64,000 nucleotides of DNA, from positions 999,192 through 1,063,191 of the forward strand of contig NZ_OMPO01000001.1 of the NCBI RefSeq assembly GCF_900292035.1, written 5' to 3'. Each line of letters begins with the position of its first letter. Within the stretch, counting starts at the first letter, position 1. The position numbers and the translations under genes were made by a program. Source of the DNA: Blastococcus sp. Marseille-P5729. GTDB lineage: Bacteria; Actinomycetota; Actinomycetes; Mycobacteriales; Antricoccaceae. The notes beneath the pieces were generated by a model. That model had not been told where the DNA came from and searched no databases. It was given only the letters and a program-made list of their open reading frames with translations. Of the stretch, positions 1 to 13,235 are shown one piece after another.

Positions 1-132
1 ATTCTCCGCCGCCCACGGATCCGCCCCCGCCCGGCCTACGTCGTACTGCTGTCGGTGCTCGGCACCGGCATGAACCCGGTCCTCGACCGGCTGACTACTC
101 AACATCGAATTTCTTTTGCAAAGGACAGCACC
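1..132. other. Window-edge leader, no gene assigned
   Basis: The frame of the following gene stays open to the window edge, but the residues before its first well-placed ATG do not resemble the acidic protein that follows. A purine-rich AAAGGA sits 8 bases before the ATG at 133. No other coding pattern is supported here. The 3' end of an upstream gene cannot be excluded. Confidence 0.4.
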
Positions 133-1419
133 ATGGACACCTTCGAGCCGAATACCGACTTCGACAGCGGCGACAGCTACGACGCGCCCGACACCAACGA
201 CTACACCGACAGCACGACGTACACCGCCGAGGGCGGCTTCGACGCCGGCGTCGAGGACGGCCAGTCGGTCGACCTCGACGGCGACGGCATCGCCGACGGT
301 CAGGCGGAGGTCACCTACAGCGACCTGGACGGCGACGGCCAGGACGACCACGCCACGATCACCGTCAATGCCGACACCGACGGCGACGGGCAGGCCGACA
401 CCGTCATCGTCATGGACGCCTACGACACCGACGGCGACGGGTTCGCCGACCAGGTCGAGATGAGCTACGGCGTCGACACCGACGGCGACGGGCAGATCGA
501 CTCCTCGGACTACGCCTCCGGCGATGTCGTCAACACCCCGACCGACACCGACGGCGACGGCGAGGTCGACACGATGGTCCAGTCGGTCTCGTGGGACGAC
601 TCCCCCTCGACCACGAGCACCAGCGCACCCTCGTCGTCCGGCAGCGAGTCGTTCGACCCGAACTCCGGCAGCAGCGGTGACGTCGCGGCCAGCTCGAGCT
701 ACGGCGGCAGCGCCGCGGCGACCTCCGATCAGGCGTACGGCGCGGAGTACAGCGGCCAGGCCGACTCCTACTACGGCGGCGACTCGGCGTCCGACTCCTC
801 GTCGTCCTCGGGCTCGGATGCCAGCAGCAGCTACGGCCAGTACGACGATCACGCCTCGGGCACGTCCTCCTCGTCGTCGGACAGCGCCTCCGACGAGTAC
901 TACAAGCAGGAGACGACCACGACGACCACCACCACGACCACGGAGTACGGCAAGTCGGACGCCAGCAGCTCGTCCAGCTACGACGACTACGACGCCGGAT
1001 CCACCGGCGCGTACGGCGACTCGAGCTCGTCGGACTACGCCTCGAACGACTCCAGCGCGTCGGACTCGTACTACGGCGGCGACTCGGCGGCCGAGTCCGG
1101 CTCGGCGTACGGCGCGTCGTCGGCGAGTGCCGCGGACTCCTACTACGGCGACGACCAGGTCACCTCGGGTGGCAGCGAGACCATCACTGCCGAGGTCAAC
1201 GGCAAGAGCTACGAGTTCGACGCCAACTATGACCTGGACGGCGATGGCAGCAACGACACCGCGGTCGTGGAGACCTCCGACGGAAACTACGTGGTCGTGG
1301 CGGACATCGACGAGGACGGCACCGCCGACCAGGCCGTGCTGACCGACGGTCAGGGCAACGTCATCGAGTCGGCGTACGTCGACCCGTCGACCGGCCAGTG
1401 GGTCGAGGGACAGCCCTAA
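133..1419 (+). CDS. Asp-rich DxDGDG-repeat protein with Ser/Tyr-rich central region
   Basis: A 428-residue, strongly acidic protein of unknown function. Residues 47-150 carry six Ca2+-loop-like motifs of the form D-x-D-G-D-G-x-x-D, as in thrombospondin type 3, dockerin or EF-hand-like loops. Residues 155-345 are low complexity (Ser, Asp, Tyr, Gly, Ala) with a run of ten threonines near residue 265. The last 83 residues return to an ordered pattern with two more motifs (DLDGDGSND and DIDEDGTAD). I see no signal peptide, lipobox, membrane segment or LPxTG sorting signal. I chose the ATG at 133 because AAAGGA precedes it and the acidic repeat region starts right after; an ATG at 70 in the same frame lacks support. 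Calcium binding is an inference from the motif only. Comparable Asp-rich repeat proteins of unknown role occur in actinobacteria. Confidence 0.75.
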   Translation: MDTFEPNTDFDSGDSYDAPDTNDYTDSTTYTAEGGFDAGVEDGQSVDLDGDGIADGQAEVTYSDLDGDGQDDHATITVNADTDGDGQADTVIVMDAYDTDGDGFADQVEMSYGVDTDGDGQIDSSDYASGDVVNTPTDTDGDGEVDTMVQSVSWDDSPSTTSTSAPSSSGSESFDPNSGSSGDVAASSSYGGSAAATSDQAYGAEYSGQADSYYGGDSASDSSSSSGSDASSSYGQYDDHASGTSSSSSDSASDEYYKQETTTTTTTTTTEYGKSDASSSSSYDDYDAGSTGAYGDSSSSDYASNDSSASDSYYGGDSAAESGSAYGASSASAADSYYGDDQVTSGGSETITAEVNGKSYEFDANYDLDGDGSNDTAVVETSDGNYVVVADIDEDGTADQAVLTDGQGNVIESAYVDPSTGQWVEGQP

Positions 1420-1436
1420 CCCTCAGCGCCGCAACT

Positions 1437-1472
1437 CGAAGGGCCCCGATCCTGATGGATCGGGGCCCTTCG
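1437..1472. terminator. Perfect 16-bp hairpin terminator, probably bidirectional
   Basis: A perfect inverted repeat with 16-bp arms (1437-1452 and 1457-1472) and a 4-base TGAT loop, 17 bases after the stop of the DxDGDG gene. It also lies 3 bases beyond the 3' end of the oppositely oriented tRNA-Tyr, so one hairpin could end both transcripts. There is no strong T tract, as is common for GC-rich actinobacterial terminators. Confidence 0.85.
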
Positions 1473-1475
1473 CTG

Positions 1476-1556
1476 TGGCAGGTAGAGGATTTGAACCTCT
1501 GAAGCTTGCGCGGCTGATTTACAGTCAGCTCCCTTTGGCCACTCGGGCAACCTGCC
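1476..1556 (-). tRNA. trnY: tRNA-Tyr (anticodon GUA)
   Basis: Read on the minus strand this folds as a class II tRNA. It has a 7-bp acceptor stem (GGCAGGT/ACCTGCC), a D arm, a 5-bp anticodon stem GCTGA/TCAGC around the loop CTGTAAA (anticodon GTA, Tyr), a long variable arm, and a T arm AGAGG-TTCAAAT-CCTCT. The discriminator base is A, and the 3' CCA is not encoded. A long variable arm is normal for bacterial tRNA-Tyr. No integrase or direct repeat of its 3' end lies nearby. Confidence 0.95.
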
Positions 1557-1636
1557 GTGGACCCGCTCCAGCGGTCTACCTCGGTAGACTTGGCTCTTGC
1601 AGTCCGAAGAGGAATAGTACAGGAGACGATTTCAAG

Positions 1637-2128
1637 ATGGCAGACCCGTCGTTCGACGTCGTGAGCAAGGTCGATCACCAGGAGGTCGACAACGCCCTCC
1701 AGCAGGCATCGAAGGAGCTCTCGCAGCGCTTCGACTTCCGCGGCACCGACACGACCATCGAGTGGTCGGGCAATGAGGCCATCGTGCTGACCTCCTCCAC
1801 GGACGATCGCATCAAGGCTGCCCTCGAGGTCTTCAAGGAGAAGCTCGTCAAGCGCGGCATCAGCCTGAAGGCGTTCGAGGCCGGCGAGCCGCAGTCCTCC
1901 GGCAAGGGCTACAAGCTGGCCGGCAAGATCATCGAGGGCATCGACTCGGAGAAGGCCAAGAAGATCTCCAAGTTCATCCGCGACGCGGGCCTGAAGGGCG
2001 TCCAGGCGCAGATCCAGGGCGACCAGCTGCGGGTGTCGGGCAAGAAGAAGGACCACCTGCAGGAGGTCATCTCGCTGCTGAAGAACGAGGACTTCGGCGT
2101 CGCCCTGCAGTTCACCAACTACCGCTAG
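1637..2128 (+). CDS. yajQ: YajQ-family nucleotide-binding protein
   Basis: A 163-residue protein matching the full length of the YajQ/DUF520 family, from the N-terminal [20 protein letters not shown] through the conserved ending [12 protein letters not shown]. Family members have two ferredoxin-like subdomains. Some bind cyclic di-GMP and act with transcription factors; others bind nucleic acid or nucleotides. Which ligand applies here cannot be told from sequence. The ATG at 1637 has AGGAGA 10 bases upstream, and the frame upstream of it runs through the tRNA, so the longer frame is not real. It is a single-gene unit, divergent from tRNA-Tyr. Confidence 0.93.
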   Translation: MADPSFDVVSKVDHQEVDNALQQASKELSQRFDFRGTDTTIEWSGNEAIVLTSSTDDRIKAALEVFKEKLVKRGISLKAFEAGEPQSSGKGYKLAGKIIEGIDSEKAKKISKFIRDAGLKGVQAQIQGDQLRVSGKKKDHLQEVISLLKNEDFGVALQFTNYR

Positions 2129-2464
2129 TCCCGCCGGTACACCTACGAGGGCCTGCCGTGGGGTGGCTACGAGCGGATGCCGGCGGCGATCGTCTCGGCG
2201 AGCCCTCCATCTGGTGGCCTCCGGTCTCGTGGCCGCAGACCGTGGCCGACGGCAGGTCTGCAGCATTGAGTGCAGGGTGCGCGAACGCAACGACGTCGTC
2301 GTCCCGCCAGGGCCGAGTGCGTCGGCGAGCGAGCAGTCCTCCTCGTAACCACCTGCGCCGTGCATGAACAGCATCCGCAGGCCGCAACGCTAGAGGCCAC
2401 GGCAGGTGGCGGCCGCTAGAGTCGGACGAGAACGACCATGCGATCAATCGTCCGAGAGGGACCG
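2129..2464. other. 336-bp intergenic region with a possible hydrolase relic
   Basis: No intact gene is visible. On the minus strand, 2312-2374 would encode a short peptide beginning MLFMHGAGGYEEDCSLADAL, which resembles the start of alpha/beta-hydrolase proteins with a HGAG oxyanion motif. The similarity stops after about 21 residues and cannot be followed in any frame. The rmlA promoter should lie in the last 100 bases, but no clear -35/-10 pair stands out. Confidence 0.3.
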
Positions 2465-3349
2465 ATGAAGGGCATCATCCTGGCGGGCGGTAGCGGTACG
2501 CGGCTGCACCCGATCACCAAGGCCACCAGCAAGCAGCTACTGCCGGTCTTCGACAAGCCGATGGTCTACTACCCGCTGTCCGCGCTGATGCTGGCCGACA
2601 TCCGCGACATCCTGCTCATCTCGACCCCGGCCGACCTACCGAGCTTCCAGCGGCTCCTGGGCGACGGGTCGCAGTGGGGAATCAACCTCACCTACGCCGA
2701 GCAAGCACACCCGAACGGCCTCGCGGAGGCCTTCATCCTGGGCCGCGAGCACGTCGGCGGCGACTCGGTGGCGCTCGTCCTCGGCGACAACATCTTCTAC
2801 GGACAGGGCTTTTCCAGCATGCTGCAGCGGGAGGCGTCAGACCTCGCCGGTTGTACGCTGTTCGGCTACCAGGTCAAGGATCCGGAGCGGTACGGCGTCG
2901 GAGAGGCCGACGATTCCGGCAAGCTGATCTCGATCGAGGAGAAGCCGGCCCGGCCAAGGTCCAACCGGGCGATCACCGGCCTGTACTTCTACGACAACCG
3001 GGTCCTGGACATCGCTGCGGGCTTGAAGCCCTCCGATCGCGGGGAGCTCGAGATCACCGACGTCAACAAGCAGTATCTCGAGTGGGACGCCGCCCGCCTG
3101 GTCGATCTCGGGCGTGGGTTCGCCTGGCTGGACACCGGCACCCACGACTCACTACTCGAGGCAGGTCAGTTCGTGCAGGTGCTCGAGCACCGCACGGGCG
3201 TGCGGATCGCCTGCCCCGAGGAAGTCGCGCTACGCATGGACTACATCGACGCGCAGACCTGCTACCGGCTGGGCACCGAGCTTGCGAAGTCCGACTACGG
3301 CAAATACCTCATGCGCGTCGCCGAGACCTTTGGCGCCCGGGCGACCTGA
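2465..3349 (+). CDS. rmlA: Glucose-1-phosphate thymidylyltransferase
   Basis: A 294-residue enzyme, the usual RmlA/RfbA length, which makes dTDP-glucose from dTTP and glucose-1-phosphate, the first step to dTDP-L-rhamnose for the cell wall linker and other glycans. It opens with the nucleotide-binding signature [18 protein letters not shown] and keeps the family motifs [45 protein letters not shown] and [13 protein letters not shown]. The ATG at 2465 fits the family N-terminus and has GAGAGGGA upstream; an in-frame ATG at 2438 would add nine unconserved residues. rmlB, rmlC and rmlD are not next to it, so it is transcribed apart from the rest of the pathway in this window. Confidence 0.96.
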   Translation: MKGIILAGGSGTRLHPITKATSKQLLPVFDKPMVYYPLSALMLADIRDILLISTPADLPSFQRLLGDGSQWGINLTYAEQAHPNGLAEAFILGREHVGGDSVALVLGDNIFYGQGFSSMLQREASDLAGCTLFGYQVKDPERYGVGEADDSGKLISIEEKPARPRSNRAITGLYFYDNRVLDIAAGLKPSDRGELEITDVNKQYLEWDAARLVDLGRGFAWLDTGTHDSLLEAGQFVQVLEHRTGVRIACPEEVALRMDYIDAQTCYRLGTELAKSDYGKYLMRVAETFGARAT

Positions 3350-3632
3350 GGAGCCGGCGCGGGGCGAAGATGAGGATTTGCTGATCTCGAGCGCGCGGCG
3401 CCGGGACGGCGTCAGCTCGCTGTCGGCGCTCACCGTGTCAGCGCCGGTAGCGGCGACGATGGAACCGGAACATCATGCGGCAGGTCGAGGAGTTCGGCAG
3501 CCACGCGCGTACCGGCTACGCGACGGCGGACCGTCGGAAGTCACACGCCGGTAACGATCGGTTCGCAATCTCACACGCATTTTGCGCCACGGGCCTTCGG
3601 TGCGCGGCGCACGGACGATAGCGTTGGGATTC
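3350..3632. other. 283-bp intergenic region upstream of sdhC
   Basis: No gene, RNA or strong hairpin terminator for rmlA is recognised. The only supported element is the candidate sdhC promoter at its right end. Confidence 0.4.
3596..3624 (+). promoter_or_regulatory. Candidate sdhC promoter (leaderless)
   Basis: TTCGGT (3596-3601) and TAGCGT (3619-3624) are spaced by 17 bases. The -10-like hexamer ends 8 bases before the GTG at 3633, so transcription would begin at or next to the start codon. The -35 is weak, and this is inferred from spacing only. Confidence 0.3.
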
Positions 3633-4346
3633 GTGGCCACTCCAACGATTTCTCAGCGACCGAACTCGGCCAGTCGCACGACGGTGTTCCTCAAGCTGTT
3701 GATGGCACTGTCCGGCGCCCTGTTCGTGTTCTACGTCCTCATGCACATGTACGGCAACCTCAAGATCCTGTGGGGCGAGGAGCCGTTCAACGACTACGCG
3801 CACTCGCTGCGAACGCTGCTCATGCCGATCCTGCCCGAGGGCGGATTCCTCTGGCTGTTCCGGCTGCTGCTGATCGTCGCGGTGATCGCGCACATCTACA
3901 GCGCCTTCCGGCTGTGGGCCCGCGCCAACAACGCGCGCCCGGACCGGTACGCCGCGGCCCGCGCGGCCAAGGCCGGCCTGAGGTCCAAGATGATGCGCTG
4001 GGGTGGCGTGGCGCTACTGCTGTTCCTGATCTGGCATCTGCTGCAGTTCACGATCGTGAAGTTCAACGTCAACGGCGACGTCTCGAACACCGTCGTCGAG
4101 GACAACCCCTACCAGCTCGTGCACGCCGCCTTCTCGGTGTGGTGGGTGGTGCTCATCTACGTGCTCGCGATGATCGCGCTGGCGATGCACCTGTTCCACG
4201 GCGTGTGGAGCATGGCGCAGACCCTTGGCTGGACCCAGACGGCGTCCGCCCGACGCACCTGGAAGACGATCGCAAACGTCATCGCCGCCGTCGTCACCAT
4301 CGGCTTCATCATTCCGCCGATCGCCATCATCGCCGGGCTGCTCTAG
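3633..4346 (+). CDS. sdhC: Succinate dehydrogenase cytochrome b558 subunit
   Basis: A 237-residue membrane protein with about five hydrophobic helices (near residues 20-40, 70-90, 125-145, 170-190 and 210-235). This matches the single-polypeptide membrane anchor of B. subtilis-type succinate:menaquinone oxidoreductases, which carry two hemes b and need no SdhD. Histidines in or next to helices (HMYGN, IAHIYSAF, WHLLQF, HLFHGVW) are the likely heme ligands. The GTG at 3633 is chosen because the residues encoded upstream are unconserved. It is the first gene of sdhCAB, 21 bases ahead of sdhA. It would anchor the flavoprotein and iron-sulfur subunits and pass electrons to menaquinone. Confidence 0.9.
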   Translation: MATPTISQRPNSASRTTVFLKLLMALSGALFVFYVLMHMYGNLKILWGEEPFNDYAHSLRTLLMPILPEGGFLWLFRLLLIVAVIAHIYSAFRLWARANNARPDRYAAARAAKAGLRSKMMRWGGVALLLFLIWHLLQFTIVKFNVNGDVSNTVVEDNPYQLVHAAFSVWWVVLIYVLAMIALAMHLFHGVWSMAQTLGWTQTASARRTWKTIANVIAAVVTIGFIIPPIAIIAGLL

Positions 4347-4367
4347 GCAAGGGACCAAAGAAGACAA

Positions 4368-6509
<2,142 letters not shown>

Positions 6510-6511
6510 CG

Positions 6512-6532
6512 CACGGGGGCTCCGCCCCCGTG
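6512..6532 (+). terminator. Intercistronic hairpin between sdhA and sdhB
   Basis: A perfect 9-bp stem (6512-6520 with 6524-6532) and a 3-base loop directly after the sdhA stop. A second CCCCCGTGC copy at 6535-6543 could pair instead with the same left arm, giving two alternative folds. There is no T tract. It may be a partial terminator, a processing site or an mRNA stabiliser. Confidence 0.55.
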
Positions 6533-6579
6533 GACCCCCGTGCCTTACTCGGCTCCACATCCAAAAAGGGACTTATTCA

Positions 6580-7323
6580 ATGAATCTCACCCTCAACATC
6601 TGGCGCCAGAACGGCCCTAAGGCCAAGGGGCAGATGGTTACCTACAAGGTCACCGACATCTCGCCCGACATGTCCTTCCTGGAGATGCTGGACGTCCTCA
6701 ACGAGCAGCTCAACGACGCGGGCGAGGAGCCGATCGCGTTCGACTCGGACTGTCGCGAGGGCATCTGCGGCATGTGCGGTCTGATGATCTCCGGCGAGGC
6801 GCACGGCCCGGAGAAGACCACGACCTGTCAGCTGCACATGCGCAGCTTCAGCGACGGCGAGACGATCACGATCGAGCCGTGGCGCGCGGAGGCCTTCCCG
6901 GTGATCCGCGATCTTGTGGTCGACCGTTCGGCGTTCGACCGGATCATCCAGGCCGGCGGTTTCATCTCGGTCAACACCGGTGCTGCCCCCGAGGCGCACT
7001 CGGTGCCGGTCCCCAAGGTGAAGGCCGACCGCGCCTTCGAGGCCGCCGAGTGCATCGGCTGCGGCGCCTGCGTCGCGGCCTGCCCGAACGCCTCAGCGAT
7101 GCTGTTCATGGGCGCGAAGGTCACCCACCTGGGCGAGCTTCCGCAGGGCCAGCCCGAGCGCTACTCGCGCGTGGTCGACATGGTCAGCCAGCACGACCAC
7201 GACGGCTTCGGCGGCTGCACCAACATCGGCGAGTGCTCCATCGCCTGCCCGAAGGACATCCCGCAGGACGTGATCTCGACATTGAACGCCGACCTCCGGC
7301 GTTCGCTGAGCCGCAAGGCATAG
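6580..7323 (+). CDS. sdhB: Succinate dehydrogenase iron-sulfur subunit
   Basis: A 247-residue subunit that carries electrons from FAD to the membrane quinone site. The N-terminal plant-type ferredoxin domain has the [2Fe-2S] cysteines in [11 protein letters not shown] and TTCQLH. The C-terminal domain has the cluster motifs [12 protein letters not shown] and [16 protein letters not shown] for the [4Fe-4S] and [3Fe-4S] centres. The length is normal for the B. subtilis/actinobacterial type. AAAAAGGGA lies upstream of the ATG. It is the last gene of sdhCAB, separated from sdhA by 70 bases that include a strong hairpin. Confidence 0.96.
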   Translation: MNLTLNIWRQNGPKAKGQMVTYKVTDISPDMSFLEMLDVLNEQLNDAGEEPIAFDSDCREGICGMCGLMISGEAHGPEKTTTCQLHMRSFSDGETITIEPWRAEAFPVIRDLVVDRSAFDRIIQAGGFISVNTGAAPEAHSVPVPKVKADRAFEAAECIGCGACVAACPNASAMLFMGAKVTHLGELPQGQPERYSRVVDMVSQHDHDGFGGCTNIGECSIACPKDIPQDVISTLNADLRRSLSRKA

Positions 7324-7336
7324 CAACCAGCACGAC

Positions 7337-7371
7337 AGAAGGCCCGCGACCAGGAACGTCGCGGGCCTTCT
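7337..7371. terminator. Bidirectional terminator, sdhB / YdhR-like gene
   Basis: A perfect 14-bp stem (7337-7350 with 7358-7371) and a 7-base loop, lying between the stops of two convergent genes. It can end both the sdh operon and the leftward TetR/YdhR-like unit. Confidence 0.85.
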
Positions 7372-7397
7372 GCGTCAGTGGCCGGCGCGGGAGGCGC

Positions 7398-7988
7398 TCA
7401 GGCGTCCTCGCGCAGCACTCGGGCAACCGGATCTACGCGGTACTCGACCTCGCCCTTGGCATTCGCCGCGCCGCTGAGCGCGGCAAGCTCGTCGCCGCGC
7501 AACTCGGTGTCCAGGTCGTCGACGTCCGCCCACACCCCGAGCACGCCGTACCGGTCGCTGTGCGTGTCGTGGACCCAGAACAGCTGCTGGAGCCCGCTGC
7601 GCTCGGCGTACTCCTCGACGTCCTGGTCAGCGGGTACGGCGGGGATTCCGTCGAAGCGGACGTTGCCGACGTGAAGCCGGCGCCCCGGCCCGGCAGGCTC
7701 TTTGGCATCGAAACGCCGGCGGACCGTCAGCTGCTCGGCGGACGGCGGCTGCTCGGTCTGATAGCGCCCCTGAATGCCGGAGACGATCGGGCCGTCGAGA
7801 TAGGCCTGCAGCTGCTCGTCCGTGTCGAACAGGTAGATGCCCCCGGCCGACGGCTGCTCCAGGTCCCCGAGGTAGTACTTCTCCTCCAGCCCGTCGAGTG
7901 CCCGGAACTTCTCCACGCTGCCTTCTCGGATGGCGACTCGATCATCGCCCTGCAACGGGGTCTCGAACCGAATGACGAGGATGTTCAT
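7398..7988 (-). CDS. YdhR-like putative monooxygenase (dimeric alpha-beta barrel)
   Basis: A 196-residue protein. The first half (MNILVIRFETPLQGDDRV, then YYLGDLEQPSAGGIYLFDT and AYLDGPIVSGI) resembles the small YdhR/dimeric alpha-beta-barrel monooxygenase family. The second half (residues 100-196) is a second small alpha/beta module with YGVLGVWAD, so the protein may be two fused barrel-like units. The family oxidises aromatic or quinone-like small molecules without cofactor, but the substrate here is unknown. It lies 31 bases behind a TetR regulator on the same strand and is probably controlled by it. Confidence 0.6.
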   Translation of the reverse strand: MNILVIRFETPLQGDDRVAIREGSVEKFRALDGLEEKYYLGDLEQPSAGGIYLFDTDEQLQAYLDGPIVSGIQGRYQTEQPPSAEQLTVRRRFDAKEPAGPGRRLHVGNVRFDGIPAVPADQDVEEYAERSGLQQLFWVHDTHSDRYGVLGVWADVDDLDTELRGDELAALSGAANAKGEVEYRVDPVARVLREDA

Positions 7989-8019
7989 GGCGTCCTCCTG
8001 GTGTCCGGTGGTGGTTGCC

Positions 8020-8697
8020 TCACCCTATGCCGAGCCGCGTCGCGATCCGCTCGGTCAGCCAGCCGAAGTAGCCTTCGGCGGGATCCAGGGTGCGCGCATA
8101 ATGCCCGAACAGCTCCATCGAGACCGCGCCGACGAGCAGCGTCCAGGATTCTGCGATGGCCACGACCGCACCGGGTGAGAGATCGACCTCCAGCTGCTGC
8201 GCGACGCCCTGGAGCTGCGTGCGCAACGCCACCGGGCGCACTGCCTGCTCGGCAGGCACTCCCCCGGCGTCCTGGACCACGCGGGCCAGGATCGCCACCA
8301 CGCGTGCGGCGGGCTCGATCGTCTCCTGCGGCGCGGCGTACCCGGGCACCGGAGACCCGTAGACGAGCGCCCAGTCGTGCGGGTTGTCCCGCGCCCAGTC
8401 GCGGACGGAGCTGCAGACCGCGCGCAGCCGACCCTTGAGATCGGTTCGCCGGCGCGCAGACTCAGCTGCCTCTGCCGCCTCGCCTAGCTCGTCGTACGCC
8501 GCGACGATGAGCCGAGTGAGCAGCTCATCTCGACTGGCGACGTATCGATAGACGGCCGACGAAGCGACACCGAGCTCACGAGCGACGGCGCGGAGAGAGA
8601 GCGCAGCGGGCCCGACATCCGCTAGCTGCTTTTTGGCTATGTCGAGGATCTGTGTCTGCATTCTCTCGCGCGCCAAGGCACGTGCGGTTCCCACCAT
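8020..8697 (-). CDS. TetR-family transcriptional regulator with WHG-type C-terminal domain
   Basis: A 225-residue regulator. Residues 12-65 form a TetR DNA-binding domain with the helix-turn-helix VARELGVASSAVYRYV. The C-terminal part (DWARDNPHDWALVYGSPVPGY) matches the WHG/TetR_C_33-type ligand domain common in actinobacteria. An in-frame TTG at 8715 would add six residues; the ATG at 8697 places the usual number of residues before helix 1. It is transcribed with the downstream YdhR-like gene, which is its likely target together with itself. The ligand cannot be inferred. Confidence 0.85.
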   Translation of the reverse strand: MVGTARALARERMQTQILDIAKKQLADVGPAALSLRAVARELGVASSAVYRYVASRDELLTRLIVAAYDELGEAAEAAESARRRTDLKGRLRAVCSSVRDWARDNPHDWALVYGSPVPGYAAPQETIEPAARVVAILARVVQDAGGVPAEQAVRPVALRTQLQGVAQQLEVDLSPGAVVAIAESWTLLVGAVSMELFGHYARTLDPAEGYFGWLTERIATRLGIG

Positions 8698-8945
8698 GCT
8701 CCGATCATGCCCCAATCACAGCTCGATCAATAGAGAGCACCGTTCTTGTTATAGGTCGACACGAGTGCCAGAAATGCAGCCCGAGAGCAGTGCTCACATC
8801 GTTGAGAGTAGACACATGAACGCGCAGAGGATGATGAACGACGCCACGGCCTGGCTCGTTCGACGGCGGGTTCCGGTGATGGGTGCGTAACCCCCGACGG
8901 CGTCCTATGACTCGATGCCATCACGCGCGACGGGGACCATGTCGA

Positions 8946-12977
<4,032 letters not shown>

Positions 12978-13033
12978 CCGACCTCTCCTTCGCAATGATG
13001 GGTTTGTTGATGGCCTCATCCTGCAGACCGCGT

Positions 13034-13071
13034 GTTTCAGCGTCCGGCCCTCGGTGTTTCGACGACGTAAC
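13034..13071 (-). promoter_or_regulatory. GlnR-type box upstream of amt
   Basis: Read toward amt: GTTAC-n6-GAAAC-n6-GGCCG-n6-GAAAC. The spacing is exactly that of the actinobacterial GlnR box (a-n6-b-n6-a-n6-b, 38 bases), and three of the four 5-mers match the consensus GTnAC/GAAAC. The box lies 57 bases before the amt start codon. Role inferred: activation under nitrogen limitation. Confidence 0.7.
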
Positions 13072-13086
13072 CGTCGGCGCCGCCGT

Positions 13087-13102
13087 GTGAGCATTCGGTT
13101 AC
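13087..13102 (-). promoter_or_regulatory. Possible second, weak GlnR half-box
   Basis: GTAAC-n6-CTCAC, read toward amt, 16 bases upstream of the main box. The first 5-mer matches and the second matches poorly. Tandem GlnR boxes are known in front of amt genes, but this one alone would not be convincing. Confidence 0.3.
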
Positions 13103-13235
13103 GGGCTTGGGTGGTGGGCGTCAAGCGGGCCACACCCCCGGAGAGCCGGGCAAGTGACACAATGGTAAATACGCCGTAGCATCGCGCGTCATCGCGCCCG
13201 GCGTAGCCACACCCCAGGAAGAAGGACACTCGCCA

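Noticed and set aside
1476-1556. tRNA-Tyr as integration site of a mobile element
   Set aside because: No integrase, no repeated 3' tRNA segment and no change in gene character were seen in the flanking genes.
8716-8945. Small genes between TetR and glnD
   Set aside because: Short open frames exist on both strands, but none has a ribosome site plus a recognisable pattern. The region more likely holds the TetR promoter and the end of the glnD transcript.
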